DNA of 42,246 bases from an uncultured Prochlorococcus sp. (GCA_902587615.1 CACILY010000007.1:1-42246); one strand, 5' to 3'. Shown: positions 25,413-36,394, counted from the first letter of the stretch. Made by a program: numbers and translations. The notes: generated by a model from the letters alone, not told the origin.

Positions 25413-27641
25413 ATGACATTTGTCCTTCTTGATATATGGCTTGATGTTGGACGTGAAGGACGCTCCTTTACGTATAAAGATGGTTTGCAATTAGGTGTCG
25501 ATCTTGGCGATTTAGTACGAGTACCTTTGAAAGGTAGGACTATTAATGGAGTTGTCGTAGGAAAAAGGATTTCTTCGGAAAAACAATTTACTGTTTTAGA
25601 TATAGAGGCGTTAATACAGCATGCTGCAGTTGACTCTAGTTGGTATAAGTGGTTAGAGGAAATGGCAGAACTATGTTATACCAGTCCTTTTCGTATGCTG
25701 AAAGCTGCTTTACCTCCAGGATGGTTAGGCCAGCGTAAGCAAAATATCTCAGAAGAAAAAAAACTTTGGTGGATACAACTTCAACAGAATGATCATAGTG
25801 ATGAACGCCTCTCTACCAGGCAAAGGGAATTAGAGGTTGCCTTAGTTAATTCTGGGGGAGGAGCTTGGTTGAAAGATCTTGGGGTGAAAGGATTTTCTTT
25901 CTCGTTGGTGAAAAGTTTGATTGCGCGTGGATATGCCAAGCGTGAAAAACGTCAACTGCATTACCGGGAAGTTGCTAATTCATCAATTATTGATATGCCT
26001 ATAATTCAATTAGAAAAACCTCAGTCGCTTACTTCCGAACAAAGTTCGGCAATCGATACTTTTAGGTTAATGCTTCCTGGCTCTTCAATGTTGCTATGGG
26101 GGGTTACTGGCTCAGGTAAAACAGAGGTTTACCTTCAAATTGCAGCTGATGAGTTAGAAGAAGGTCGACATTGCTTGATTTTAACTCCTGAAATTGGATT
26201 AATTCCTCAACTTGTAGATCGTTTTGTTAGACGATTTGGTCCACGTGTATTGGAATACCACAGTCATTGTTCTGAGAAGAATCGAGTAAATACTTGGAGA
26301 AAAGCTCTCGAATCAGAGGAGCCTCTTGTGTTAATTGGAACAAGATCGGCGATATTTCTCCCATTATCTCCCTTGGGTATAATTGTTCTTGATGAAGAGC
26401 ATGATACCTCATATAAACAAGAGTCTCCAATGCCTTGCTATCACGCACGAGATTTAGCTTTAGCTCGTGCACGAATGACTGGTGCTAGAGTTATTTTGGG
26501 TAGTGCGACACCATCCTTGTCTACCTGGAGGAGACTTACCCCTAATGGACCTATAACGCTAACTAAACTTACTCGTCGAATATCTGAACAGTTATTGCCA
26601 AAAGTTTATATTGTTGATATGCGAGATGAATTAGCTCAGGGACATCGTTGCTTAATTAGCCGACCTTTAAAAAAACGTCTTTCTGAATTACCTGCATCAA
26701 AAGAGCAAGCGGTTGTTTTGGTACCTAGAAGGGGGTATAGCAGTTTCCTTAGCTGTCGATCGTGTGGAGAGGTTGTGCAGTGCCCTAACTGTGATGTGGC
26801 TTTAACTGTTCATAAAGGTAAGCAAGATTTACATTGGTTGCGTTGTCATTGGTGTGATTATCGAGCCAGTGTAGAGAGATCTTGTCGTGAATGTGGTTCA
26901 TTTGCTTTTAAACCATTTGGAGCTGGTACTCAGAAAGTGATGGAACATTTAACTAAGGAGTTAGAGGGATTAAGGCTATTGCGATTTGATCGTGACACTA
27001 CTGCAGGACCAAATGGTCATCGAAAATTACTTGAAATGTTTGCGGCCGGTGAAGCAGATGTCCTTATAGGGACTCAAATGCTTGCGAAAGGAATGGATTT
27101 ACCTCGTGTAACTCTTGCAGTTGTTCTTGCCGCAGATGGATTGCTCCATCGACCTGACTTGTCGGCTGAGGAGCAAACACTTCAACTGTTTATGCAATTA
27201 GCTGGTAGAGCAGGTAGAGGAGAAAAACCGGGAGAGGTTTTGGTTCAAACCTATTCTCCCAACCATCCTGTGATACTTCATCTTTTAGATGGTCGATATG
27301 ATCAATTTCTTAAGAAAGAGGCTGAAATCAGACAAGAGGCAGGATTAGTCCCTTATAAAAGGGCTTGTTTGTTAAGACTCTCAGGGTACTCTGCTTCCTT
27401 AACTGAGACTACAGCTAAATCATTGGCGAACTATCTAAAATCAATTTGTCAAATAAAAGGGTGGAGCCTAATTGGTCCTGCACCTGCATTGATCTCTCGA
27501 GTGGCAGGACGTAGTCGTTGGCAAATTTTATTACATGGACCAGAATCTAGCCCGTTACCATTGCCTACTAATTCAGAGCTTTGGGATGGTTTGCCAAAAG
27601 GGGTAACTCTTGCAGTTGATCCAGATCCTTTACAGCTGTAG
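25413..27641 (+). CDS. priA: Primosomal replication restart helicase PriA
   Basis: A 742-residue superfamily 2 DNA helicase that reloads the replisome at stalled forks. An N-terminal DNA-binding domain (1-180) is followed by Walker A WGVTGSGKTEVYL (about 229-241), Walker B VLDEEHD (about 325-331), GSATPSLSTW, and a zinc-binding insertion with paired Cys (CRSCGEVVQCPNCD, then CHWCDY and CRECG, about 446-500). The helicase C-terminal motifs GTQMLAKGMDLPRV and QLAGRAGRGEKPG complete it. The length is normal. It is divergent from sigA, with a possible small gene just upstream. Confidence 0.96.
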   Translation: MTFVLLDIWLDVGREGRSFTYKDGLQLGVDLGDLVRVPLKGRTINGVVVGKRISSEKQFTVLDIEALIQHAAVDSSWYKWLEEMAELCYTSPFRMLKAALPPGWLGQRKQNISEEKKLWWIQLQQNDHSDERLSTRQRELEVALVNSGGGAWLKDLGVKGFSFSLVKSLIARGYAKREKRQLHYREVANSSIIDMPIIQLEKPQSLTSEQSSAIDTFRLMLPGSSMLLWGVTGSGKTEVYLQIAADELEEGRHCLILTPEIGLIPQLVDRFVRRFGPRVLEYHSHCSEKNRVNTWRKALESEEPLVLIGTRSAIFLPLSPLGIIVLDEEHDTSYKQESPMPCYHARDLALARARMTGARVILGSATPSLSTWRRLTPNGPITLTKLTRRISEQLLPKVYIVDMRDELAQGHRCLISRPLKKRLSELPASKEQAVVLVPRRGYSSFLSCRSCGEVVQCPNCDVALTVHKGKQDLHWLRCHWCDYRASVERSCRECGSFAFKPFGAGTQKVMEHLTKELEGLRLLRFDRDTTAGPNGHRKLLEMFAAGEADVLIGTQMLAKGMDLPRVTLAVVLAADGLLHRPDLSAEEQTLQLFMQLAGRAGRGEKPGEVLVQTYSPNHPVILHLLDGRYDQFLKKEAEIRQEAGLVPYKRACLLRLSGYSASLTETTAKSLANYLKSICQIKGWSLIGPAPALISRVAGRSRWQILLHGPESSPLPLPTNSELWDGLPKGVTLAVDPDPLQL

Positions 27642-27673
27642 AAGCTATTTTTATTGTCCTTTGGAATTACTGT

Positions 27674-28162
27674 TTAGAGGCCTGAAAAAAAAGTTAGACT
27701 TAAAAGCATGGCTATTAGGAATGCAAAGAAGCCGATATCAAATGCCTTTGTTGGACCAGTTGGTGGGTGCTGTATAGATTCATCCCTAGGATCTTTTTTG
27801 TTTACTTTCCTATAACTGTTTCCATTAAGTGTTGTTGCGAGACTAACTCTTGGGATTTGAATGGACCAATCTGATGGTCTAGGTAGATTAGGAGCTTCTA
27901 ATATTGTAAGTAATTGCTTGGCTTGTTGACGTACAGAAGGGTCTTTTGTCTTTGAAAGCAATCGACAAATAGCGATTGCTTCTTGATCGTTTCCTTTTCC
28001 CATCCATGCTGTAATCATAAGTATTCTAATCCGTGCACCTTCTTGAGTTGGTAAGGGATATTCTTGAGATAGCGGTTCAAGAAATTTAAGACATTGATTA
28101 TAGTCTCCTCTCTCTAGAGCTAATTCCGCAGAATTTAGTAATTTATTTATTACCCTCTGCAT
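27674..28162 (-). CDS. TPR-like protein with C-terminal membrane anchor
   Basis: A 162-residue protein. The N-terminal two thirds is helical with repeat character ([20 protein letters not shown] at about 8-27, then [20 protein letters not shown]), like one or two tetratricopeptide-type repeats. A Pro-rich linker is followed by a C-terminal transmembrane helix at about 144-161 ([15 protein letters not shown]), so it is likely tail-anchored with the repeats in the cytoplasm. Its start overlaps the end of argB by 13 nt, so it is probably translated with argB. Function unknown. Confidence 0.8.
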   Translation of the reverse strand: MQRVINKLLNSAELALERGDYNQCLKFLEPLSQEYPLPTQEGARIRILMITAWMGKGNDQEAIAICRLLSKTKDPSVRQQAKQLLTILEAPNLPRPSDWSIQIPRVSLATTLNGNSYRKVNKKDPRDESIQHPPTGPTKAFDIGFFAFLIAMLLSLTFFSGL

Positions 28163-29076
28163 GTCACCATTGTTCCTATCCCTGTGTCTGTAAAAATCTC
28201 AAGTAACAAAGCATGAGATATTCGTCCATCAATTATGTGTGCAGCGGATATTCCTTGGGCTAATGCTCTTATACAGCATTCGATCTTTGGAGTCATACCA
28301 TCTTTAATTATTCCATCTTTGATCAATTGACGTGCTTCAGTTAAACCAAGTTGCCTTATAAGGGTAGACGTATCATCTTTGTCTTTTAAAATTCCTGCTG
28401 TATCAGTTAATAAAATTAATTTCTCAGCGTGTAGTGCCGCTGCAAGCTCTCCTGCAACTGTATCTGCATTTATGTTATATGATTCACCTTCTTTTGAGGC
28501 GGCAACGCTTGATATGACTGGTACGTATCCTTTAGAGAGAATTGGATCAAGAAGATCGATATTGACTCTTGCAACTTCTCCTACAAGGCCATGACTTCCA
28601 TTGTCAAATGGACGAGCTTCGATAAGCCCTCCATCAATTCCACAAAGTCCAACAGATAGTGCACCTAATTTATTCATCCCATTGACAATTTGCTTGTTAA
28701 CCCTTCCCGTTAGAACCATTTCAACAACATTCATTGTTTCTTTATCGGTAACTCTTAATCCATCACGAAAGTTCGTAGTTATATTTAGTTTGCTTAGCCA
28801 TTGATTGATCTCAGGTCCTCCACCATGAACAACTACCGGTTGGACACCTACGCTAGCTAGGAGTGCTATATCTCTAAATACGGCATTTTGCAGTTTCTCA
28901 TGCACCATTGCGGCTCCGCCATATTTAATGACAATTCTTCTGCCTGCAAATTGTTGAATATAAGGAAGAGCTTCACTGAGAATTGAAACTCTCATTGAAT
29001 CATCAACCTCAAGATTCTTGTCCAGATATCCTTGATATGAATTAGTTGAAGCTTTTGAATAATCAGCTGTTTCCAT
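28150..29076 (-). CDS. argB: Acetylglutamate kinase
   Basis: ArgB phosphorylates N-acetylglutamate, the committed step of arginine synthesis, and in cyanobacteria is activated by PII (GlnB) under nitrogen sufficiency. The 308-residue protein shows VIKYGGAAM (about 47-55), [36 protein letters not shown] and GICDG-like GLCGIDGGL, plus the [22 protein letters not shown] segment. The N-terminal helix before YGG is of the hexameric, arginine-inhibited type. It lies in a minus-strand operon, 9 nt after DUF2854 and overlapping the TPR gene. Confidence 0.96.
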   Translation of the reverse strand: METADYSKASTNSYQGYLDKNLEVDDSMRVSILSEALPYIQQFAGRRIVIKYGGAAMVHEKLQNAVFRDIALLASVGVQPVVVHGGGPEINQWLSKLNITTNFRDGLRVTDKETMNVVEMVLTGRVNKQIVNGMNKLGALSVGLCGIDGGLIEARPFDNGSHGLVGEVARVNIDLLDPILSKGYVPVISSVAASKEGESYNINADTVAGELAAALHAEKLILLTDTAGILKDKDDTSTLIRQLGLTEARQLIKDGIIKDGMTPKIECCIRALAQGISAAHIIDGRISHALLLEIFTDTGIGTMVTCRG

Positions 29077-29085
29077 GATTCTTTT

Positions 29086-29634
29086 TTATTCTTTTTTGTT
29101 TGATTGTGGAAGGAGCATTAGATCCACTATCTCTGCAGATTCAGAATGAAGCTCGGCCTTTAGATCTTTTGCAAAAAACCTACCTAATCGATCTTGCTTT
29201 TCTTTCCATCTTTCTAAAGCAACAGCAGCCAATTGAAATCTAAGCCGCAACCCGTACTTGCCTTCTATGTCTAATTCTTCAACTTCTTGAAGTCTGGGAG
29301 GATTATCTATATCCCAAAGCTTTAGTACTTTTAGAGAAGATTCCAAGTGGACTGTTGGACCATATTTCCAGCCTGTTACATCTTTAAGTACTTTTGCTAA
29401 CTCTGGAGGTCCCTGCTCTCTCAGGTTGGAAAGTTTATTTTCAGGTATGACTCTTTTCGCTGGTGGAAGTTCAACGGTTTTTAGAGATAAGCCAATTAGC
29501 AATATTGGGACTCCATAGAAAAACGTAGGTACGCTTAAATTGGTAGCATTTGTGAAGTAAGCAATCAAACCTATTACTGATAATGCCGCACCAGTAATTG
29601 TAATTATGCTGCCAGGTGAAAATAGTTTGTTCAT
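29086..29634 (-). CDS. DUF2854 family membrane protein
   Basis: A 182-residue protein with two membrane helices near the N-terminus (about 8-27 and 34-52, IITITGAALSVIGLIAYF and FFYGVPILLIGLSL) followed by a soluble domain (KDVTGWKYGPTVHLESSL, then GLRLRFQLAAVALERWKEKQDRL). This matches DUF2854, a family shared by cyanobacteria and plastid-bearing plants and thought to sit in the thylakoid. The function is unknown. It leads the argB operon with a 9-nt gap; a 61-residue gene diverges from it. Confidence 0.88.
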   Translation of the reverse strand: MNKLFSPGSIITITGAALSVIGLIAYFTNATNLSVPTFFYGVPILLIGLSLKTVELPPAKRVIPENKLSNLREQGPPELAKVLKDVTGWKYGPTVHLESSLKVLKLWDIDNPPRLQEVEELDIEGKYGLRLRFQLAAVALERWKEKQDRLGRFFAKDLKAELHSESAEIVDLMLLPQSNKKE

Positions 29635-29671
29635 GACCTTTACTTTGATTTTAAAGGATACAAGATTAGAT

Positions 29672-29677
29672 AAGGAG
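29672..29677 (+). promoter_or_regulatory. Shine-Dalgarno AAGGAG for the 61-residue gene
   Basis: AAGGAG lies 8 nt before the ATG at 29686 and supports this small gene being translated. Confidence 0.7.
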
Positions 29678-29685
29678 AAAGCTTT

Positions 29686-29871
29686 ATGAGTTCACCTCAA
29701 GAAAATTCGAATGATTTGGCTGAATTAATTAATCAGTTAGATCAAGATAGGAGTTTGATACTACAGGCAATTGATGAGGGTAGATGGCCTGAACTTCGTC
29801 TTGACTTGGCAGCCCTGGAAAGAGAATTAGGACAGCTTTTAGCAAAAGCTTCTGAAAAACTAGATAAGTGA
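29686..29871 (+). CDS. Conserved hypothetical 61-residue helical protein
   Basis: A small acidic, wholly helical protein (SSPQENSNDLAELINQLDQD... LDLAALERELGQLLAKASEKL). Leu/Ala heptads suggest a coiled coil or helical hairpin. No named family recognised. A canonical AAGGAG 8 nt upstream of the ATG argues that it is real. It is divergent from the DUF2854 gene and convergent with ssb, with 26 nt between stops. Confidence 0.75.
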   Translation: MSSPQENSNDLAELINQLDQDRSLILQAIDEGRWPELRLDLAALERELGQLLAKASEKLDK

Positions 29872-29897
29872 ATCATAAATTTAAATTGCTTATCTGA

Positions 29898-30374
29898 TCA
29901 AAAAGGTATTTCATCTGTATCTGGAATCAGAGGAGAACTGTCCCAACTTGTTTGCTTTTGGTTAGTCCCAAGTTGATCTGTTCCTTGAGAGGTGTTTGTA
30001 TTCTCAGAAGTTGATTTTTGGTCTTTATGTGATTCGAATGAATTACTACTGGTATTCGATTGGAAGTTTGGTTCTGTAAGAGGATGCAATCTTGAAAGAG
30101 TAAATTCAGCTTTTTTTTCTTTTGTCCCATCCTGTCTTGGAAGTGTGCTCATTCTTAAACGTCCTTCAATCAGAAGCTTTTGATTGATTTGAATGCGATT
30201 TTGGAGTTCTTGTGCGAGGTTCCCCCAACCAACTACTTTTAGAGTGCCAGGTGGGTCATCTGCTCGTAATCCTTCGATTAAAACTTCCATTTCAGCAATT
30301 GGAATTTTATTGTCTTGGGTGTAACGAAGTGTTGGTTCTTTTTTGACCTTGACTTCAAGTAAACAATGATTCAT
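29898..30374 (-). CDS. ssb: Single-stranded DNA-binding protein
   Basis: An OB-fold SSB of 158 residues from the ATG at 30374. The core reads MNHCLLEVKVKKEPTLRYTQ, KIPIAEMEVLIEGL, LKVVGWGNLAQELQNRI, LLIEGRLRMSTLPRQDGTKE and AEFTLSRLHPL. A Gln/Ser/Asn-rich linker follows, ending in the acidic tip IPDTDEIPF that recruits PriA and other partners. The frame extends 20 codons to 30434 (MSVAFSSSVHQ), but that would overlap cobK and the family starts at MNHC. priA is in the same window. The gene is divergent from cobK. Confidence 0.88.
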   Translation of the reverse strand: MNHCLLEVKVKKEPTLRYTQDNKIPIAEMEVLIEGLRADDPPGTLKVVGWGNLAQELQNRIQINQKLLIEGRLRMSTLPRQDGTKEKKAEFTLSRLHPLTEPNFQSNTSSNSFESHKDQKSTSENTNTSQGTDQLGTNQKQTSWDSSPLIPDTDEIPF

Positions 30375-30404
30375 TTCTATATTTAAGTCTTGAGGATTAT
30401 ATTG

Positions 30405-31211
30405 ATGCACAGACGAAGAAAATGCCACAGACATATTTGGCTTTTGTCAGGAACAGGAGAAGGACCTTTATTGGGTAGAACTTTGATTAACCAAGGATGG
30501 AACTTGACAGTAAGTGTTGTCTCTGCCCAAGCTTCATTGGCTTATTCTGAATTGCCTTTAGAAAATCTAAAGATTGGAGCTTTAAATGGCATCGATGGAA
30601 TTAACAAGGTTTTTCAGGAAGCCAATACTTTGCATGGTGGTTTTGATTGGGTTATTGATGCGACCCACCCTTTCGCAGTTTTAATTACTGCTGATTTAAA
30701 ACAAGTTTGTCATGATATTGCTCAACCTCTTTTGAGATATGAGCGTCCGTTTGAAAAATCGTCAGGAGGATCTTTCCTTAAGTCTCCCAATGATCTTTCT
30801 ACTATTAATTTGAAAGGAAAAAGAATTTTAATAGCATTAGGTTCTCGACTTTTAAACGATGCTGTGAATTCAGCTAGAGAGGCAGGAGCAATTGTTTTTG
30901 CTCGTGTACTCCCAACGCCTGAAGGTTTCCAGGCAGCCCTGCAGTGTGGCCTAAGAGAAGGTCATTTAGCTTTGCTTAGACCATTTAACCAGTCATCTTG
31001 CGGAGAGATTGAATTAGCTCTTTGCAAAAGATGGGAGATAGATGGAGTCGTTTGTAGACAATCTGGAGGAAAAACAGAGAAGCTTTGGAGAGAGCTTTCG
31101 AAAGCCTTGAAACTAAACCTTTGGCTTCTCTCTCGACCAACTATTTCTAGTGATTTGGAGATTGTTAATACTTTTGAGGAGATTGTTGAACGTATAGCTA
31201 TTAATGGATAG
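30405..31211 (+). CDS. cobK: Precorrin-6x (cobalt-precorrin-6A) reductase
   Basis: A 268-residue CobK/CbiJ-type NADPH reductase of cobalamin synthesis. The N-terminus HIWLLSGTGEGPLLGRTLI carries the dinucleotide-binding Gly loop. Later marks are GFDWVIDATHPFAVLIT, PLLRYERPF and, near the end, GVVCRQSGGKTEKLWRE, all family-typical. The frame opens at TTG 30390, but the ATG at 30405 has AGGA (30393-30396) about 8 nt upstream and gives a standard start. It is divergent from ssb and 22 nt before cutA. Confidence 0.87.
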   Translation: MHRRRKCHRHIWLLSGTGEGPLLGRTLINQGWNLTVSVVSAQASLAYSELPLENLKIGALNGIDGINKVFQEANTLHGGFDWVIDATHPFAVLITADLKQVCHDIAQPLLRYERPFEKSSGGSFLKSPNDLSTINLKGKRILIALGSRLLNDAVNSAREAGAIVFARVLPTPEGFQAALQCGLREGHLALLRPFNQSSCGEIELALCKRWEIDGVVCRQSGGKTEKLWRELSKALKLNLWLLSRPTISSDLEIVNTFEEIVERIAING

Positions 31212-31233
31212 CTAAAAAAATTTATTTCATCTT

Positions 31234-31569
31234 ATGACTCTCAACAAGGAATTAATGATTGTTTTAACCACAGAGGCTAATTCTGAAAATGCTGAAGTTT
31301 TAGCCGAAAGAATCTTGCGAAAAAAATTGGCAGCATGTATTAGCTTTCATCAAATTGAATCTATGTATTGGTGGAATAGTCAATTGAAAAGAGATGGAGA
31401 AGTTCAGATAATGATTAAAACCACAAAATTTCAATTAGAAAAATTATTAGATACTGTTAAAGATCTTCATAGCTATGAAAACCCTGAATTGCTCTCATGG
31501 GAAGCCTCTTCCTCAAATTCTTACTTGAATTGGGCTAATAAGGTAACAGGCTCTATAGATTCTCTCTGA
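31234..31569 (+). CDS. cutA: CutA1 divalent-cation tolerance protein
   Basis: A 111-residue CutA1, a very stable trimer of PII-like fold. Marks: LTTEANSENAEVLAERILRKKLAACIS (the Cys-containing helix), MYWWNSQLKRDGEVQIMIKTT, and LHSYENPELLSWEASS. Implicated in copper tolerance in E. coli, but the role in cyanobacteria is unclear. It follows cobK by 22 nt, and its 3' end overlaps the convergent PfkB kinase gene by 17 nt. Confidence 0.94.
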   Translation: MTLNKELMIVLTTEANSENAEVLAERILRKKLAACISFHQIESMYWWNSQLKRDGEVQIMIKTTKFQLEKLLDTVKDLHSYENPELLSWEASSSNSYLNWANKVTGSIDSL

Positions 31570-32560
31570 CCATTTTTAAAAGAGGTACATTTGATCTTGG
31601 TCCTAGTTGTGTAACTATTTGTCCAGCACATATTGAACCAATCTTGCCACATTTTGAGAGGGTTTCTCCATTTGAATAACCCATAAGGAAGCCACTTGCA
31701 TATAGATCACCTGCACCAGTAGTGTCTATAACCTTTCCAAAATTGAATGAATTAATTAGAATTTTCTCTTCTTTTGTAATTATTATTGAACCTTTCTCTC
31801 CACATGTAATTACAGCAATTTTACATTTGCCTTTGATTTCCTCTAATGCACAGTCAAGAGAAGATGAATTATATAGAGAGATTATTTCGCTTTCATTTGC
31901 AAAAAGAATATCGATATTATTTTCAATAAGCCTCAAAAAACTATCTCTATGTCTCGTTACACAAAACGAATCGGATAAAGATAGCGCGACTTCTCCACCC
32001 GAATTCTTATTGGCTTGAGCTGCATAAATAAAGGCATTTTTAGCAGCAGGAGAGTCAAATAAATAACCTTCTAAATATAAAACTTTAGCTTTTTTGATTA
32101 ATGAAAGATCTATGTCGTTTGGTTCGAGAAATGATGATGCTCCTAAGTAAGTGCACATTGTCCTTTGAGCATCTGGGGTGACGAAGATTAGACAACGAGC
32201 TGTGGACGGACCTTCTGTTATTGGGCAAGTATCAAAAATTGCTCCTGTTGAATTAAATTCTTTTATAAAACTTTTCCCTAGGTTGTCATTCTTAACTCTT
32301 CCTATGAAACCTGCTTTTCCGCCAAGTTGAGCTATTCCTGCAATTGTATTTGCGGCTGATCCTCCTGAAGTCTCTAAGTTTTGCCCAATCTCAGAATATA
32401 AATGTTCTGCTTGCGTCTCATTTATAAGCTCCATATTACCTTTGCTTAAAGAGTGTGATTCAAGGAAAGAATCTTTTGTGTATACAAGAACATCAACAAT
32501 TGCATTGCCTATGCCAACCACATCAAAAGATTTTTCCTGGGAACTCGATAGATTATCCAT
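31553..32560 (-). CDS. PfkB-family carbohydrate/nucleoside kinase
   Basis: A 335-residue ribokinase-fold kinase from the ATG at 32560. Signature 1 reads SGGSAANTIAGIAQLGG (about 65-81), and the C-terminal signature DTTGAGDLYASGFLMG (about 282-297) contains the catalytic Asp and the anion hole. The VGIGNAIVDVLV start resembles adenosine kinase and related sugar kinases, but the substrate cannot be fixed. The frame opens at a TTG (32575); the ATG has GAGG about 9 nt upstream. It follows purA by 33 nt on the same strand. Confidence 0.88.
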   Translation of the reverse strand: MDNLSSSQEKSFDVVGIGNAIVDVLVYTKDSFLESHSLSKGNMELINETQAEHLYSEIGQNLETSGGSAANTIAGIAQLGGKAGFIGRVKNDNLGKSFIKEFNSTGAIFDTCPITEGPSTARCLIFVTPDAQRTMCTYLGASSFLEPNDIDLSLIKKAKVLYLEGYLFDSPAAKNAFIYAAQANKNSGGEVALSLSDSFCVTRHRDSFLRLIENNIDILFANESEIISLYNSSSLDCALEEIKGKCKIAVITCGEKGSIIITKEEKILINSFNFGKVIDTTGAGDLYASGFLMGYSNGETLSKCGKIGSICAGQIVTQLGPRSNVPLLKMVRENL

Positions 32561-32593
32561 ATTCTTTGACCTCAAAGGTTGAAATTAATTAAT

Positions 32594-33910
<1,317 letters not shown>

Positions 33911-34002
33911 CTACTATGCGGCACGAAGCCGGTTAGATTGAGGTTTATAAGACTCTCAGATACACCCTCCTTGAGTCAAAGAAATGAATTAAAGAGTATT
34001 GT

Positions 34003-34437
34003 TTACCGATTTTTTTCTAGAAGTACCTCTGCCTTTGAAAGCTCATCATTAAGCCGATCTTTTAATTTTTCAGGAACTGGACGGTTTGGGAAGGTTTTGT
34101 AATGCCCAGCCAAGGCATTAAGAGCTGTTTGCATTGTTGTAAATGATAACGAACCATTTATTTGTGGCCTATTTCGATATCTAGAAATGTAGTCAGTGAT
34201 TAAGAAAACAGCTTCTTTGTCAGAAATAGTTTTTTCTTCTTCATTCTCAGTAATAGCTATAACGTCTTTAAGGTCTCTAATTACTGAAACAGTATCTTTT
34301 GAATAGTCCCCTGTCATGGAGGTTTTCGCCGCTAGAGCAGTATCACTAAAAGGAATTAGCAAAAGATAACCTGCAAGGGAGATGATTAATACCCTTTGGA
34401 CTAAGAGCTTTAATAATCCATAAAATTTAGAAATCAT
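34003..34437 (-). CDS. psb27: Photosystem II assembly protein Psb27
   Basis: A 144-residue protein that helps assemble and repair photosystem II at CP43. Residues 1-36 form a signal sequence (RVLIISLAGYLLLIPFSDTALAA). The mature four-helix domain begins TSMTGDYSKDTVSVIRDLKD and includes LITDYISRYRNRPQINGS and TMQTALNALAGHYKTF. In many cyanobacteria Psb27 is a lipoprotein with a lipobox Cys; here there is no Cys in the entire protein, so it should be a soluble lumenal form. It is 27 nt downstream of proS on the same strand. Confidence 0.93.
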   Translation of the reverse strand: MISKFYGLLKLLVQRVLIISLAGYLLLIPFSDTALAAKTSMTGDYSKDTVSVIRDLKDVIAITENEEEKTISDKEAVFLITDYISRYRNRPQINGSLSFTTMQTALNALAGHYKTFPNRPVPEKLKDRLNDELSKAEVLLEKNR

Positions 34438-34464
34438 TTAATTAAAGATGGAGTCCTTTTAACT

Positions 34465-36276
34465 TTAAAGGTTTAAAGGGGTAGAAAACTTTTTCTTTTC
34501 AGATATCTCTTTTAATAGTTTTTCTAAAGCTGTATCAACTTCAAGGATATTTTTGCTTTTGGATGACCTTTCAATTAATTCAACTTGGGCAGCTGCTGCG
34601 TCACGACCAACAACAACTCTCCATGGGATGCCAATAAGATCAGCATCTTTAAATTTTATCCCTGCTCTTTCATCCCTATCGTCTAATAGAACATCAATCC
34701 CTTCAATTAGAAGCTTTTTATAAAGTTCTTCTCCAAGAGATTTCTGATCAGGATCTTTAATATTTGCTATAACAATTATTACTTCGTATGGGGCAATTGT
34801 AATTGGCCAGATTATTCCGAACTCGTCATTATTTTGTTCTACTGCAGCTTGTGCAAGTCTAGAGATCCCAATTCCATAACAACCCATCCAGAAAGACTTT
34901 TGTGCACCTTCTTCATTTGTAAATGATGCTCCTAATGCATCAGAGTATTTACATCCGAGTTGGAAAATATGTCCAACTTCAATGCCTCTCTTGTCATGGA
35001 GAATTTGATTTACATCATGTACACAATGATCACCAGCTTTAGCTTTTCTTATATCTACTGCTTTGGGCAAGCCTCCTATTGACTCCCAGTCGAAAGCTAT
35101 TCTATGAGTATCTTTTTTATTTGCTCCACAAATGAAGTTAGATAACTCAGCGGCAGTATGATCAGCAAGTCTTAGGAATTTTTTTTTCCAACTTTTTGCA
35201 GTTTTAATTACAGAATCACTTAAGTCAGGACCTATATATCCAAACGGTAAAGTTTCAATATTCTCTGACTTTAATTTATCTACTGATATTTGAGAAATGT
35301 CAATAATATCTTGACCGATGATTTGCGTTAAAGTATTAATTAACTTGATTTCATTTAGTTCTTGATCTCCTCGTAAACTTATTAAAATTGGTTGCTTATC
35401 TCCATTTTGAGTGATAGCTAGAAATAATAAAACTTTTACTATTTGTGAAGGCTCCACATTTTGCGAATTACAAAGTTCTTTTATTGAAGAATCCCCTGGG
35501 GTTTTTATTTCTTTTCTGTCTTTTGATTTAAGTGGAATGGCTTTAGATGCTATTGAAATAGCTTTCTCTTGGTTGGCAGAATAAACACCATCAGAACTTA
35601 AAAGTATTAAATCTTCTCCTGAATTGGCAGTAACCATAAACTCTTGAGATGCTGCCCCACCTATGGCTCCACTATCTGCTTCAACTGCAACAGTTTCTAG
35701 ACCACATCTTGAAAATATTCTTTTATAAGCATCATTCATTTCATTATAAGTTGATTTTAGATCTCCTTCATTGGAGTGAAAAGAGTAGGCGTCTTTCATT
35801 ATAAATTCTCTGCTTCGCATAAGACCAAATCTTGGACGAATTTCATCTCTAAATTTAGTTTGTATTTGATAAATATTGACTGGTAGCTGCTTGTATGAAA
35901 GCAATACTTCATTTGCAATTGTTGTTATAACTTCTTCATGAGTAGGGGCTAGTCCAAATTCTCTATTTTGCCTATCTTTTAAATTAAACATTATTCCTTC
36001 ACCTTCTGTATATCCTTTCCATCTCCCACTTTTTTTCCATAGTTCTGCTGGATGCAATTGAGGTAAAAGTGTTTGCAATGAACCTTTTGCATCCATTTCT
36101 TGCTGAACTATGGATGTGATTTTTTGAAGGACTCTCCACATCAATGGCATATATGCATAAATACCTGATGTGACCCTTTTAATAAAGCCTGCTCTCAAAA
36201 GAAGCTGGTGAGAGATGATTTCAGCATCTGCTGGAACGTCTCTTAATGTCGCCAGTATTAGGCGGGAGACGCGCAT
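34465..36276 (-). CDS. proS: Prolyl-tRNA synthetase
   Basis: A 603-residue class II aminoacyl-tRNA synthetase of the bacterial type, with the editing (INS) domain between motifs 2 and 3. Motif 1-2 area: GIYAYMPLMWRVLQKI, RFGLMRSREFIMKDAYSFH; motif 3: KSFWMGCYGIGISRLAQAAVEQ. The anticodon-binding domain occupies the last 120 residues. The frame opens at a TTG 15 nt earlier; the ATG at 36276 (MRVSRLILATLRDVPADAE) is the family start. It precedes psb27. Confidence 0.96.
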   Translation of the reverse strand: MRVSRLILATLRDVPADAEIISHQLLLRAGFIKRVTSGIYAYMPLMWRVLQKITSIVQQEMDAKGSLQTLLPQLHPAELWKKSGRWKGYTEGEGIMFNLKDRQNREFGLAPTHEEVITTIANEVLLSYKQLPVNIYQIQTKFRDEIRPRFGLMRSREFIMKDAYSFHSNEGDLKSTYNEMNDAYKRIFSRCGLETVAVEADSGAIGGAASQEFMVTANSGEDLILLSSDGVYSANQEKAISIASKAIPLKSKDRKEIKTPGDSSIKELCNSQNVEPSQIVKVLLFLAITQNGDKQPILISLRGDQELNEIKLINTLTQIIGQDIIDISQISVDKLKSENIETLPFGYIGPDLSDSVIKTAKSWKKKFLRLADHTAAELSNFICGANKKDTHRIAFDWESIGGLPKAVDIRKAKAGDHCVHDVNQILHDKRGIEVGHIFQLGCKYSDALGASFTNEEGAQKSFWMGCYGIGISRLAQAAVEQNNDEFGIIWPITIAPYEVIIVIANIKDPDQKSLGEELYKKLLIEGIDVLLDDRDERAGIKFKDADLIGIPWRVVVGRDAAAAQVELIERSSKSKNILEVDTALEKLLKEISEKKKFSTPLNL

Positions 36277-36348
36277 AGTCTTAATTCTCAATTAAACATT
36301 GAATATATATCTTCCCCTGAGACTTCGGACCTTATAAATTGTTTCGAA

Positions 36349-36394
36349 AGATTTTAGACTTGTCTTTAGTAAGATTTGAGACTTGTTCTTAGGA
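36349..36394. repeat. Two tandem imperfect 23-nt repeats upstream of the HTH gene
   Basis: Unit 1 (36349-36371) and unit 2 (36372-36394) match at 19 of 23 positions, sharing AGATTT-x-AGACTTGT and TTAG. They abut without a gap and end 52 nt before the ATG at 36447. A repeat of two turns next to an HTH gene suggests an operator; this is inference. Confidence 0.55.
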
